Shown: positions 36,088 to 45,700 of the stretch, one piece after another | Position numbering within the stretch: position 1 is the first letter of the stretch | Layout of the letters: every line of letters starts with the position of its first letter | Source: Planctomycetaceae bacterium | GTDB taxonomy: Bacteria > Planctomycetota > Planctomycetia > Planctomycetales > Planctomycetaceae | Length of the DNA: 64,000 nt | Assembly (NCBI GenBank): GCA_015485495.1 | Contig: WFTL01000062.1 | Location: forward strand, 1 to 64,000 | Direction: 5' to 3' | Made by a program: the position numbers and the translations under genes | Notes under the pieces: generated by a model | What the model was told of the DNA's origin: nothing | The model's input: the letters and a program-made list of their open reading frames with translations, nothing else | The model's database searches: none

Positions 36088-36708
36088 TCAGGACGCCGAC
36101 CGCCCGTTGCAGCCGGATTCCTGCGATCGGATTCCTCCGGGGCGGCGAATCACGCCCAGCAGCATGCCCAGGATTTCACCGCCCGGCAGTGAAGGGGACT
36201 GATCGGCCAAAGCCGGATACAGCACGAGCTGATCGTCCTGGTCAACAGCCACGACGAACCCGGTGGAACGGTCGATCGGCCCGCGTCGAACAATGAGGAA
36301 ATCGCCGTCCAGGATTCCCTGATCGACCAGGGTTGTTCCCCGCACCTGGACAACGGCCTGGCCGCTGCCATCAAACAGATCGCGAAAATCGATGCCCCCG
36401 TCCGTTTCGTCCGTTCGCCGAAACACGCCTCCCTCCGACATCACTCCCAGACACGGAAGACTGTGTCGACAGATGGATGGATCGGTCAGCGTGATGGCCC
36501 GCGACATGTGAGATTTTCTGGCAATGAGCCCCTTTTTTTCCAGCGCCTTCAGGTGACACATGACCCCGTTGGGGGATCGAATTCCGAACTGCTGACCGAT
36601 TTCCCTGACCGTGGGCCCGTAGCCGCGGTTGAGAATCCTGTCGCGCACAAATTCGAAAATCTCACGCTGACGGGGCGTCAGAGCCTGCTGCTTCGATGGG
36701 ATCGCCAT
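36088..36708 (-). CDS. LexA-like repressor with degenerate self-cleavage domain
   Basis: This protein of about 206 residues has a normal LexA winged-helix DNA-binding domain (LTPRQREIFEFVRDRI, PTVREIGQQFGIRSPNG, HLKALEKKGLI). An S24-like C-terminal domain follows, but its autoproteolysis residues look lost. The usual Ala-Gly cleavage site reads MSEGGVF. The serine position in VRG-x-S-M reads VRGTTL. The region that should carry the catalytic Lys reads QDDQLVLYPAL. It may therefore be a non-cleavable repressor of another regulon, or one controlled by a ligand or partner. ATG 36708 is preferred over 36720. Confidence 0.8.
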   Translation of the reverse strand: MAIPSKQQALTPRQREIFEFVRDRILNRGYGPTVREIGQQFGIRSPNGVMCHLKALEKKGLIARKSHMSRAITLTDPSICRHSLPCLGVMSEGGVFRRTDETDGGIDFRDLFDGSGQAVVQVRGTTLVDQGILDGDFLIVRRGPIDRSTGFVVAVDQDDQLVLYPALADQSPSLPGGEILGMLLGVIRRPGGIRSQESGCNGRSAS

Positions 36709-37085
36709 GAACACTCTCATTGCCAGAAAACCGGATCACCCGGAACAGGCCTCTGTGAACGAACACCGGACCACCTGTGCTTCCGCGGAATCTCTCATTC
36801 AGAAATCCGCACACACAGAACGTTCTTTTTCGTTTGTCTGGTCAGAGTTTCTGTGGAATTTCCGCCGGATCGGCGCGCGAACGAGCGGCGACGGACAGGC
36901 CGCAACAGGGAAAAATCCCGGTCGAGGGCCTGGGTGGGATGCGGAGTTTCAGGTGGGTCGGACATTCGGTGACCGGCACCGGGATGACCGAAACAGGAAG
37001 GTTCTGCATGATGCGTTCGAAAGCCGCCGACTGCAAGCGATTTTTTGTCGCGGCCCCGTCGCAGCGGGGTACGGTTTTTCCGTGA

Positions 37086-37142
37086 GGCCCTGTGGGAACA
37101 TGTGTGTATCGCGGTTGCCGTTCCAGTCACAGGGCCGTTTTT
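37086..37142 (+). terminator. Rho-independent terminator-like hairpin in a gene-free stretch
   Basis: GGCCCTGTG followed by GGAAC pairs with GTTCC, a 3-nt AGT bulge, then CACAGGGCC. The 20-nt loop is followed by G and five Ts on the plus strand. No annotated plus-strand gene ends upstream, which hints at a non-coding transcript. Confidence 0.5.
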
Positions 37143-37201
37143 CACGGCGGCGCATGAAGACACGAAGAACTGTCGCGAAGCCAGGAATGGATTCGCAGAC
37201 A

Positions 37202-37230
37202 GTCGAACGATTCCTGGCACTCCGCTATAG
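37202..37230 (+). promoter_or_regulatory. Putative promoter for sucCD
   Basis: A good -10 TATAGT is preceded at 17 nt by a modest -35 TCGAAC. It lies 60 nt before the sucC start. Confidence 0.4.
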
Positions 37231-37289
37231 TCGCCCCGGCGACAATCTGTCGCATCCTGTCCGTCCGGTCCGTGTTTCAAGAGCGTCGA

Positions 37290-38477
37290 ATGAAGATTCA
37301 CGAATATCAGGCCAAGAACCTGTTCCGGGAAGCCGGAATCGCCGTGCCGCAGGGCATTGTCGTCCGCACAGCCGACCAGGCTGCGGACGCATTCACGGAA
37401 CTGGGCGGCGACGTGGCCGTCGTCAAATCGCAGATCCACGCCGGAGGACGCGGCAAAGGCCGTTTCAAAGAACACCCGGACCAGCCCGGTGTGGTCCTGG
37501 TCCGGTCGGCCGAAGAAGCCCGCGAAAATGCGGAACGCATGCTGGGCAGTACGCTGGTCACCGTTCAGACGGGCCAGCAGGGAAAGCAGGTGGGAACTCT
37601 GTTCGTCGAACAGGGGCTGAAAATCGCCCGCGAGCTGTACCTGGGAATCGTGGTCGATCGCAGCATCGGAGGACCGGTGCTGATCATGTCGTCGGAAGGC
37701 GGCATGGAAATCGAAAAAGTGGCGCAGGAAACTCCCGAAAAGATTCTTTCCGAACCGTTCGACGTCGCACTGGGGCTGTTTCCTTATCAGGCTCGAAAAC
37801 TCGCCTGGGCGCTGGGACTGAATCCTCGTGCCGTACGCAGCGCCGAAAAACTGCTGCCGCAGCTGTGCCGTTTTTTCGTGGACCACGACTGCAGCATGAC
37901 GGAAATCAATCCACTCGTCCTGACCGAAGACGACCAGCTGCTGGCTCTGGACGCCAAGGTGTCCTTCGACGACAACGCGGTTTACCGGCACCCGGAACTC
38001 GCAGAACTGCGTGATCTGAGCGAGGAGGATCCGGCGGAACTGCGGGCGGCGGAAGCCGGACTCAGTTATGTCAGCCTGGACGGGAACATCGGCTGTCTGG
38101 TCAACGGAGCCGGACTGGCCATGAGCACGATGGACCTGATCAAACTGCACGGTGGTGAGCCTGCCAACTTTCTCGACGTGGGAGGCGGCGCCAGCGTGGA
38201 TCAGGTCACGGAAGCATTCCGCATCATTCTCGGAGACGACGCGGTTCGGGCCGTGCTGGTGAATATTTTCGGCGGCATCATGCGGTGTGATGTCATTGTG
38301 GAAGCGCTGCTGGAAGCATTCGACAAGGTCGGTTTTCATGTTCCTCTTGTCGTGCGTCTGGAAGGCACGAATGTGGATCAGGCCCGCCAGATGCTGCAGG
38401 AAAGCGGCCGCGATATCGTTGCCGCGGACGATCTGACGGATGCTGCCCGGAAAGTCGTCGCCGCGTTGAGTGCCTGA
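37290..38477 (+). CDS. sucC: Succinyl-CoA synthetase (ADP-forming) subunit beta
   Basis: This protein of about 395 residues is the nucleotide-binding beta subunit, which interconverts succinyl-CoA and succinate in the TCA cycle. It starts [20 protein letters not shown], has the ATP-grasp stretch [12 protein letters not shown], and ends with the ligase domain containing [18 protein letters not shown] and [10 protein letters not shown]. The start at 37290 matches the universal [10 protein letters not shown]-terminus. It is followed by sucD 132 bp downstream. Confidence 0.96.
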   Translation: MKIHEYQAKNLFREAGIAVPQGIVVRTADQAADAFTELGGDVAVVKSQIHAGGRGKGRFKEHPDQPGVVLVRSAEEARENAERMLGSTLVTVQTGQQGKQVGTLFVEQGLKIARELYLGIVVDRSIGGPVLIMSSEGGMEIEKVAQETPEKILSEPFDVALGLFPYQARKLAWALGLNPRAVRSAEKLLPQLCRFFVDHDCSMTEINPLVLTEDDQLLALDAKVSFDDNAVYRHPELAELRDLSEEDPAELRAAEAGLSYVSLDGNIGCLVNGAGLAMSTMDLIKLHGGEPANFLDVGGGASVDQVTEAFRIILGDDAVRAVLVNIFGGIMRCDVIVEALLEAFDKVGFHVPLVVRLEGTNVDQARQMLQESGRDIVAADDLTDAARKVVAALSA

Positions 38478-38609
38478 CCGGCAGGACAGGCGGGTTGCGG
38501 CGGCCGTCAGGAGCCGTTGCCCGGCATGTCCTGATCCTTTCTCCGGCCGGACGGCGTGACTGTCCCCGACGACCCCGCCCGCAGGGCGGACATTCAGGAA
38601 CCGATTCCA

Positions 38610-39500
38610 ATGAGTATTCTGGTTACCCCCCATACCAAAGTGATCTGCCAGGGCATTACGGGGCGTTCCGGGCTGTTCCACAGTCAGAAATGCCGTGAAT
38701 ACGCTCAGGAATGCCAGCCGGATGCCGATGTGTTCGTCGGCGGTGTGACTCCTGGCAAGGGCGGAACGGAAATCGACGGATTTCCTGTATTCAATTCGGT
38801 CGGCGAAGCCCGGGAAAAGACGGGAGCCAACACGTCGATGGTTTTCGTCCCGCCACCGTTCTGTGCCGACGCCATTCTGGAAGCAGCGGATGCCGGCATG
38901 GAACTGATCGTGGCCATTACGGAAGGCATTCCCGTGATGGACATGATTCGCGTCCGCGCGGCCATGGCCCGATCTTCCGCACGGCTCATCGGTCCCAACT
39001 GTCCGGGAATCATCACACCCGGAGTGGCCAAGATCGGCATCATGCCAGGATACATTCACACTCCGGGCCGTATCGGAATCATCAGCAAAAGCGGCACGCT
39101 GACGTACGAAGCCGCCTGGCAGCTCGGACGAGTGGGGCTGGGACAAAGCACGGCCGTGGGAATCGGCGGCGACCCGATTGCCGGGACAAGTTTCATCGAC
39201 CTGCTGGAACTGTTCGAAAAGGACCCGGACACCGACGGGATTCTGCTGATCGGGGAAATCGGAGGCACCGCTGAACAGGAAGCAGCAGAGTACATCCGGT
39301 CCCATGTCACGAAACCGGTGGCCGGATTCATTGCCGGACGGACTGCGCCGCCAGGAAAACGGATGGGACATGCCGGAGCCATCATTTCCGGCGGCGGCGG
39401 AACGGCCGCGGAAAAAATCGAAGCACTCCGGGCCGTCGGAGCCGTCATTTCCGACAGCCCGGCCGGCATGGGGGAAGCCATGAAAGAGGCGCTGGGCTGA
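38610..39500 (+). CDS. sucD: Succinyl-CoA synthetase subunit alpha
   Basis: This CoA-binding alpha subunit of about 296 residues carries the phosphohistidine intermediate. It shows [17 protein letters not shown] at the N-terminus, [17 protein letters not shown] in the middle and [21 protein letters not shown], where the His is the phosphorylated residue. The length is normal. It forms the sucCD operon with the preceding gene. Confidence 0.96.
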   Translation: MSILVTPHTKVICQGITGRSGLFHSQKCREYAQECQPDADVFVGGVTPGKGGTEIDGFPVFNSVGEAREKTGANTSMVFVPPPFCADAILEAADAGMELIVAITEGIPVMDMIRVRAAMARSSARLIGPNCPGIITPGVAKIGIMPGYIHTPGRIGIISKSGTLTYEAAWQLGRVGLGQSTAVGIGGDPIAGTSFIDLLELFEKDPDTDGILLIGEIGGTAEQEAAEYIRSHVTKPVAGFIAGRTAPPGKRMGHAGAIISGGGGTAAEKIEALRAVGAVISDSPAGMGEAMKEALG

Positions 39501-39545
39501 CCTGCCGGAGCCGTTCACGGAGTCCGCATCGAAACGGACCGTCTC

Positions 39546-41585
39546 TCAGATTCCCGTCGTGAATACCGGAAACGAACCCGTGTCTCGGAGGCGGTCCGGA
39601 TCTGTTGGTCTTCTGGACAGCCGGGGTTCTGAAAACGACTCAGTGCCTCCCGGTGCCAGGGCGTCAGGATCCCGCTGATCAGTCCGCACCGGAATAACGC
39701 GGAGTCTGTCCGCTGTGGTTCGCAGATGTTCATGCAGGATGGCCCGGACTTCCTCGATGGCATCCGGATGCCGGTGGACATGGCTGTGGCCGGCACGCAC
39801 GATCTTTTCCGAATCGGCATCAGCCCGATGGGCACTGCGATAGGTCACGATTCCATCGGTCCACCATTTCGGCGACCAGCCGCGGCAAACCCCCACGATG
39901 TTGTGATGTGCGATGTCGTCCGGGACGGATGTTTCCGAAATCAGCCGCACCACGGCTGACCTTCGAGCCAGCGAATCCAGACTGGTCTGCGGCGCCAGAA
40001 TCTGTTTCCAGTCGGCTCCCCGTTGTTCCTGAAGTCCGGTCAGCAGACGGGTCACTTCGAGTGTGCGGCCTGGCAGCGAAATGAGCGTGCGGCCCAGCCA
40101 GCGCGTGACACGATTGGCATAGCTGCTGCCGCGAAACGGACTGGCGATCGTCACGATACGATCCACGTCCGGATCAGACCGAAAGAAAAACACCCGACGG
40201 ATTTCATTCGTCGTCCGGCGATCCGACGACAGTTCCGCGACGGGCACGCCACTCACGCTTTTCCACAGCCGGTCGCCGCTGTCCACAGTCATCAGATACG
40301 ACAGCAGTCCCCCCATGCTGTGTCCCACAAGGACCATCCGGCGGAGATTTTCATTCTCCTGCTGCGGATCGCACCGCTGCCGGAGTTCGTTCAGTTCGTC
40401 CCGGAGATCGGCAAGCGAAAACGGAACCGGCTCACCGGTCGGATACAGATAGAACCAGAACTGATAGTGTTTCCGCAGCACCGGATCGCTCTGAAGATCA
40501 TTGAACATTTCCATCCATGTCATGGGCGACGACCACAACCCGTGCACCATGAGAACCGGAATGCGGTCCGGATCGTACGGCTGCACCATGTACAGGCCCC
40601 TCAGATCTGTGGCCCGGTCGGGCCACAGCAAAGCGAAGGTGCTCACGTCTTCCAGATTCGGGTTGCTGAGAAAACGGGCCAGCGGAGTGCTCAGATCCGT
40701 TTCCAGGGGCAATGGCTCCGTCCCGACCATGATGCTCTCAGAATCCCGGGGATCCCAGGCCTGCAGCCGAACGGGCGCTCCGTTGCGCTGATCGGCCGGC
40801 GATGGGAAACGCAGGACAACCGTGGCCGGGAAACGCAGACCATCCAGATAGTACTTTTCCGCAGGCGTCGGCCTGATCGGCCGACGCCTCTGAATAATCA
40901 GCGGCACACCCACACCATCCGTCCTGTGACGGTTGCGCAGGCGGCGGATTTCGTAATCGGAAACGAATTCGATGTCGCCCACCTGATCCGGCTGCAGCCA
41001 GGGAGAAGGCTGCGGCACTTCGAAGACGATGCGTCGCTTTGTGAGGGGCAGTTGAAATTCCGTCAGACGCTCGTCGCGCTGCAGAGCCATCAGTTCCCTC
41101 AAAAATGCCTCCACACCGGAATTGTAGATTTCCGCAACGGGCCGATGCCGTTCGGCTGTCGGGTCGCGGACCGTTCCATCGTGCGTTCCGGCCAGGTACT
41201 GCCAGGCGTACTGGGCCGCATCGACATACAGTTCCATGGCCAGATTCCGGTCCTGAGAACCGGTGTCTCTGGCCAGCAGGTAGCTGATTTCGGCCGCTGC
41301 GTGCAGGCGATCCGGTGTCGGGGCCTGTTTCAGCATCCGCCGCACGTGTTCCAGAGCGATCTGGCGGGCACTGTTCGCCGGGACTCCGGCGACCGTGAGA
41401 ACGGACTGCGTTCCGGAGGAATAACCGGAATGTCCGTTTTGCAGGCGTTCCAGAAGAGGATTGCGGGGCTTTTCCCGCAGCGTCACATATCCGGTGGTGG
41501 TGCAGCCCGCACTGAGCGCCACCAGAGCGCCCAGCAGAACGGCGCTGACGCTGCGGCGAAAAACGATGGAAACGACCGGGTTCAT
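39546..41585 (-). CDS. Alpha/beta-hydrolase lipoprotein (lipase/esterase-like)
   Basis: This 679-residue protein starts with a lipoprotein signal (SAVLLGALVALSAGCTT). The C-terminal half has a classical alpha/beta-hydrolase core: PVLMVHGLWSSPMTW before the elbow VLVGHSMGGLLSYL, and later DRIVTIASPFRGSSYANR, with a candidate His further on. The N-terminal 300 residues appear family-specific. It may be a surface-anchored lipase, esterase or acyltransferase; the substrate is unknown. Confidence 0.75.
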   Translation of the reverse strand: MNPVVSIVFRRSVSAVLLGALVALSAGCTTTGYVTLREKPRNPLLERLQNGHSGYSSGTQSVLTVAGVPANSARQIALEHVRRMLKQAPTPDRLHAAAEISYLLARDTGSQDRNLAMELYVDAAQYAWQYLAGTHDGTVRDPTAERHRPVAEIYNSGVEAFLRELMALQRDERLTEFQLPLTKRRIVFEVPQPSPWLQPDQVGDIEFVSDYEIRRLRNRHRTDGVGVPLIIQRRRPIRPTPAEKYYLDGLRFPATVVLRFPSPADQRNGAPVRLQAWDPRDSESIMVGTEPLPLETDLSTPLARFLSNPNLEDVSTFALLWPDRATDLRGLYMVQPYDPDRIPVLMVHGLWSSPMTWMEMFNDLQSDPVLRKHYQFWFYLYPTGEPVPFSLADLRDELNELRQRCDPQQENENLRRMVLVGHSMGGLLSYLMTVDSGDRLWKSVSGVPVAELSSDRRTTNEIRRVFFFRSDPDVDRIVTIASPFRGSSYANRVTRWLGRTLISLPGRTLEVTRLLTGLQEQRGADWKQILAPQTSLDSLARRSAVVRLISETSVPDDIAHHNIVGVCRGWSPKWWTDGIVTYRSAHRADADSEKIVRAGHSHVHRHPDAIEEVRAILHEHLRTTADRLRVIPVRTDQRDPDALAPGGTESFSEPRLSRRPTDPDRLRDTGSFPVFTTGI

Positions 41586-41789
41586 CCGTGAACACCGTGA
41601 CGGGAGATCGTCGGCGAGAAGAAGACAACGACGGCGGAAAAACGGCGGGAAGAGACAGGTGAGAACGCCGGAATGATTCGACAGGACCGTCTGTTCTGCG
41701 TAGGCTCTGACAGGTCCGGATCCGGGTCAACCCGTGTTTCCCAAAGGGACGCAACTCCGGATCTCAACGCCATTTACGAATCAGAAGCA

Positions 41790-43895
41790 ATGTCCGGACC
41801 GCACAATCAACCGCATCGTTCGCTTCAACCAGACCGTTCCCCCGGCCTGAGTTCCGCGGACCTGATGATCGGATGTGCGGGATATCTGGCGGCCGCGTTT
41901 TGTACGGCGGACTGGCTGAGCCAGCCGGTGACGGCCGGTCAGCTGTGGCCGGCCGACATTCATGCTCAGGTGGTCCGCTGGCTCGGCGGACGCGTGGTTC
42001 CGACTGCTGCGGGGCTGCCGGAGATCCGACTTTCCGTTCTGCCGGTGCTGGGGCGTCTGCTGGTGTTTTCCGCCGTCTGTTTCGGAACAGGCCGGCTGGT
42101 GTTCTCCGCTCATTCGGCATCGTCCGCTGCATCCGTTCTGTTGCGGCGAATTGGCGGCACGGGACTGGCAGCCGGCATTCTGTGGGTGGCGGAACTGTTT
42201 TTCCCCGACGTGTTTCTTCAGGGCCTGCTGCCTCCGCTGATCATGATGCTGGCCGGATGGGGACTGTACGGCGGCCTGTCCGCGTGTCTGCCGGACTCCC
42301 CGATTCAGGACGGCAGCCGCCGGCGTCAAAAGACGATCGCTCTGATTTCACTGAGTGTGATCGCCGGCCTGTGGACCGCTGTCTCGTTTCTCCTGAACGA
42401 ACGTCTGTACGCTCTGCTGCTGATTCCGCACGGTGATTCCGCGATGTATGAGGAGCACCTGTGGAATGTGTGGCATGGCAAAGGGTTTCGCAGTTACCTG
42501 GATCAGGGCCTGTTTCTCGGAGAACACATTCAGGTCATCCATCTGCTCCTTCTGCCCCTGCACATGCTGTGGCCATCTCACCTGGCACTGGAACTGTCAG
42601 AATCCGCTGCTCTGGCCGGCTGCACCATCCCCCTGTTTCTGATGACGTGGCGGCGCACCGGAGACGGGGCGGCATCGGTTCTCGTGGCGGCGGCATGGCT
42701 GCTGTATTTCCCGATGCACTTTCTGGACATCGCCATCGACCAGAAAACGTTCCGCCCGATCTGCCTGGGGCTGCCGTTTCTGCTGTGGATGATTCATGCG
42801 GCGGAAACCGGACGGTACCGTGTCGCCTGGTTCTGCCTTCTGATAGCACTGTCTGCCAAGGAAGACATGGCTCTCACGGCCGCTCCTCTGACAGCCGTCA
42901 TGGCCGTTTCGCAGGGAAGAAACAGTCCGGAAACCAGGGGCCTGCGTGTGTGGGGGCTGACTGCGGCGGCCGTCTGCGTGCTGTGGCTGATTCTTGCCGT
43001 GTTTGTGGTGATTCCCGCCTTCCGATCGGGACAGGCCGTTCACTACAGCCGCTATTTCGGAGACCTGGGCAGCAGTCCGGGAGAACTGCTGCAGACGGCT
43101 CTGACCAGCCCGGGCCGTGTTCTGGATCAGCTTTTTCGCGTACGAACCCTGCTGTATGCCGTTCTGTTTCTGGCTCCGCTCAGCTTCGTGCCGCTGAAAA
43201 GACCGCTGCCGCTGATGGCCGGTCTTCCGACATTTCTGATGCTGTCTTTGATTCAGCTCGGAGACGGGCCGGAATCCGGCGGGCTGCCGCCGGTTCCCTT
43301 CCATCATTTCCATGCTCCGCTGCTGCCCGTTCTTTTTTGGGCGGCGATCTGCGGTGTGGCGGCTTTTCGAAGGAAAGCGGACCGCTTCACCGTCAGGTTC
43401 CTGCCGGGATCAGTGCGGCAGGCGGCTCTGCTGATCGCCTGCTGCAGTTTCACCACCGGTCTGACCGGTTCCCTGCATGCGGCCGGAGCGACATTCTGGT
43501 CGGAGGAGTCTCCGTTTGGCCGTCATCGGCTGTACTTTCCGCGACCCGGTGTGGACGGAGAACAGGAGCTGATCGATCGGGCTGCCATGGCCGAGAAAGT
43601 CACAGAACAGATCCCGCTGACGGCCCGCGTCGCATCGACCGACTTCATTCACACCCGCCTGACACACTGCGAACGGTCGTATGACTACAGCGATTATCCC
43701 CGCGCCGTCAACGAACCGGGAAAACGCGTGCCGGCCGACTGCCGGTTCATCGTGATCGACACCGGGCATCGCTACAGCACCATCCATTCTCCCGACGATG
43801 TTCCCGAACTGACCGAATCGACGGACTGGATTCTGCTGCCGGACACCACGGACGGATGGTTCCTGATTCTGCAGCGTGTCCACAGCACTCCATGA
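41790..43895 (+). CDS. DUF2079-type polytopic membrane protein
   Basis: This protein of about 701 residues has roughly eleven hydrophobic spans. It resembles the DUF2079 family, which has a GT-C glycosyltransferase-like topology. The characteristic part is MYEEHLWNVWHGKGFRSYLDQGLFLGEH and the following transmembrane block. The non-membrane tail (RVASTDFIHTRLTHCERSYDYSDYP) matches the soluble C-terminal domain of such proteins. Its substrate is unknown. ATG 41790 is chosen because the preceding residues from 41673 are not membrane-like. Confidence 0.75.
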   Translation: MSGPHNQPHRSLQPDRSPGLSSADLMIGCAGYLAAAFCTADWLSQPVTAGQLWPADIHAQVVRWLGGRVVPTAAGLPEIRLSVLPVLGRLLVFSAVCFGTGRLVFSAHSASSAASVLLRRIGGTGLAAGILWVAELFFPDVFLQGLLPPLIMMLAGWGLYGGLSACLPDSPIQDGSRRRQKTIALISLSVIAGLWTAVSFLLNERLYALLLIPHGDSAMYEEHLWNVWHGKGFRSYLDQGLFLGEHIQVIHLLLLPLHMLWPSHLALELSESAALAGCTIPLFLMTWRRTGDGAASVLVAAAWLLYFPMHFLDIAIDQKTFRPICLGLPFLLWMIHAAETGRYRVAWFCLLIALSAKEDMALTAAPLTAVMAVSQGRNSPETRGLRVWGLTAAAVCVLWLILAVFVVIPAFRSGQAVHYSRYFGDLGSSPGELLQTALTSPGRVLDQLFRVRTLLYAVLFLAPLSFVPLKRPLPLMAGLPTFLMLSLIQLGDGPESGGLPPVPFHHFHAPLLPVLFWAAICGVAAFRRKADRFTVRFLPGSVRQAALLIACCSFTTGLTGSLHAAGATFWSEESPFGRHRLYFPRPGVDGEQELIDRAAMAEKVTEQIPLTARVASTDFIHTRLTHCERSYDYSDYPRAVNEPGKRVPADCRFIVIDTGHRYSTIHSPDDVPELTESTDWILLPDTTDGWFLILQRVHSTP

Positions 43896-44044
43896 ATCAC
43901 CCCACTGTGGTTCCTCGCTGGGCCGTACGGGAGAAAACAATGCTCCCTCCGAAGCGATTCATTCAGTTCTGGGACGGCCACCTGCCGGACTGTTCGACCG
44001 GCGCACGGTTCACCGGTCAGGCAGCGGAAACGAATTTCTGACAG

Positions 44045-45256
44045 TCACGGTGTCCGGGATGGCGGACGTGAACGGGACTTCCCGTCCGGCCGCATGTGGC
44101 TGGCCAGGCATTCGATCACGGCCCGCACCTCATCCACCTGATGATCACTTGTCAGCGACATGCGAAACCGTTCCGTGCCGGGGGGAACCGTGGGAGGCAC
44201 GATGCCGGGAAGATACCATCCGGCATCCATCAGACAGTCGACCGTTTCCCGGATGCGGCAGCCAGCCGGAGCCTGCAAAGGAATGATGGGCGCCGGACCG
44301 TCCGCCAGGACGGTCAGGCCGGCATCACGGACGATTTCACGGGCCTGCTGTGTCAGTTTCTGCAGCCGCCGACGCCGCTCCGGTTCGGCACGGACGATCT
44401 TCAGACTCGCCCGTACGGCGGCACAGACGGCCGGAGGCAGCGCTGTGGAAAAAAACTGAGGGCGCGCCCGGTTCCACAGCCACGCAATGGTCGGCGCATC
44501 GCCCACCACGGCTCCGCCCAGGCCGCCAAGTGCCTTGCTGAGTGTCACGATGCGCAGGAACACCCGTCCGCACACGTTCTCCAGTTCGCAGGCACCGCGG
44601 CCCTCGGCTCCCACAACTCCCGTCCCGTGGGCTTCATCCACGATCAGGGCCGCATCGAATTCTTCCGCCAGAGAACACAGCCGGGCCAGCGGGGCCACCG
44701 TGCCATCCATGCTGAACACGCCGTCGGTGATGAGAAATGCCTGACGTCCCTGGTTCCGATGAGTGGACAGAATCTGACGAAGCTGCGGCAGGTCATGACG
44801 CGTGAACAGATGGACCGCTGCCCGCGTGAGACGACATCCGTCGATCAGGCTGGCGTGATTGTCCCGTTCGCTGAAGATGACGTCCTCCGGACCGATCAGA
44901 GCCTGCAGCGTCCCGGCGTTCGCCGCATATCCGCTGGGAAACAGCAGAGCCGCTTCACTGTGTTCGAATTCCGCCAGCTCGGCTTCCAGAGCCGCGTGTT
45001 CGTCTGACCGGCCTGTGATCAGGGCACTGGAACCGGATCCGACCTGTCGGCCGGCCGCATCGGCGAAGGCCGCCCGCACATCGGGGTGATGGGTCAGCCC
45101 CAGATAATCGTTCGATCCGAAACTGATCAGTGTGCGGCCGTCGCAGCGGCAGCGGCCCTGTGGCAGAGACTGCACCGTTCGCCGGGGCCGATCCTGACCG
45201 GCCGACTGCAGTTGTGCCAGTCGTTTCTGAAGGACGGCCCGCAGGGAATCGTTCAT
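44045..45256 (-). CDS. bioF: 8-amino-7-oxononanoate synthase-like PLP enzyme (BioF)
   Basis: This alpha-oxoamine synthase of about 403 residues belongs to the family that condenses pimeloyl-CoA and alanine in biotin synthesis. Motifs are LISFGSNDYLGLTHHP, GSGSSALITG, DEAHGTGVVG and the PLP lysine in VTLSKALGGLGGAVVG. The family also contains KBL and serine palmitoyltransferase, so the exact amino acid is not certain. Its ATG overlaps the upstream phosphoesterase stop codon by one base (TGATG). No other bio gene is nearby. Confidence 0.82.
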   Translation of the reverse strand: MNDSLRAVLQKRLAQLQSAGQDRPRRTVQSLPQGRCRCDGRTLISFGSNDYLGLTHHPDVRAAFADAAGRQVGSGSSALITGRSDEHAALEAELAEFEHSEAALLFPSGYAANAGTLQALIGPEDVIFSERDNHASLIDGCRLTRAAVHLFTRHDLPQLRQILSTHRNQGRQAFLITDGVFSMDGTVAPLARLCSLAEEFDAALIVDEAHGTGVVGAEGRGACELENVCGRVFLRIVTLSKALGGLGGAVVGDAPTIAWLWNRARPQFFSTALPPAVCAAVRASLKIVRAEPERRRRLQKLTQQAREIVRDAGLTVLADGPAPIIPLQAPAGCRIRETVDCLMDAGWYLPGIVPPTVPPGTERFRMSLTSDHQVDEVRAVIECLASHMRPDGKSRSRPPSRTP

Positions 45257-45630
45257 CAGTCGAACACCCAGTACAGACAGTTTTCCGAAATCTGTTCCAG
45301 ACGACATCCTGCCGCGACAGTGGAATTCTGCATGCGAAACCGCAGGCCGGGCCACTGTGAGACGTGCGGCCAGGCCCGGTCCAGACACAGATACCCGGCA
45401 TCCCGGCGAGTCACCATTCCGCGGTTTCCGGAAACGGGACCTTCATAGTCCAGGTAAAGCCGTCTGTGAACAGGCAGCGCAGTCGCGGGGACCCGATTCT
45501 CCGGTGCGGGGAATTCGCTGAGTCGCCAGGATGCCAGACCGCTGCCGTCTTCGATCAGAAAGTCCCAGTGGCGCACGGGGTGATCGTGTTCCAGCAGTAC
45601 GAAGCGGCGGCATTCCCACACGTCCGGCAT
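45256..45630 (-). CDS. LigD-type 3'-phosphoesterase-domain protein
   Basis: This 124-residue protein resembles the stand-alone form of the DNA ligase D 3'-phosphoesterase domain, which trims 3' ends during end joining. The pattern is FVLLEHDHPVRHWDFLIE, containing the His/Asp metal residues, then SWRLSEFPAPENR, ALPVHRRLYLDYEGPVSGNRG and RRDAGYLCL. It overlaps bioF by one base. The coupling with bioF is odd because the roles are unrelated. No Ku or LigD is in the window. Confidence 0.7.
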   Translation of the reverse strand: MPDVWECRRFVLLEHDHPVRHWDFLIEDGSGLASWRLSEFPAPENRVPATALPVHRRLYLDYEGPVSGNRGMVTRRDAGYLCLDRAWPHVSQWPGLRFRMQNSTVAAGCRLEQISENCLYWVFD

Positions 45631-45700
45631 GACGACAACCGATGACCCTGACAGCCGTTTCGAAGACCGCTCGGAAACAAAAGTCAGGGGAGAATGAGAA

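Larger units (their letters stand above)
36709..37289. other. Large divergent intergenic region between lexA-like gene and sucC
   Basis: This 581-bp region has no convincing protein-coding frame; long antisense frames here are shadows of sucC. It contains a plus-strand terminator-like hairpin with a T-run at 37086-37142 and a promoter-like TATAGT before sucC. A short plus-strand RNA could therefore be encoded here. Confidence 0.5.

Noticed and set aside
36795-39518. 907-residue minus-strand ORF
   Set aside because: It is antisense to sucC and sucD, both unmistakable. Long open antisense frames are a by-product of GC-rich codon bias.
40023-41591. 522-residue plus-strand ORF
   Set aside because: It is antisense to the lipoprotein hydrolase and has no recognisable domains or signal.
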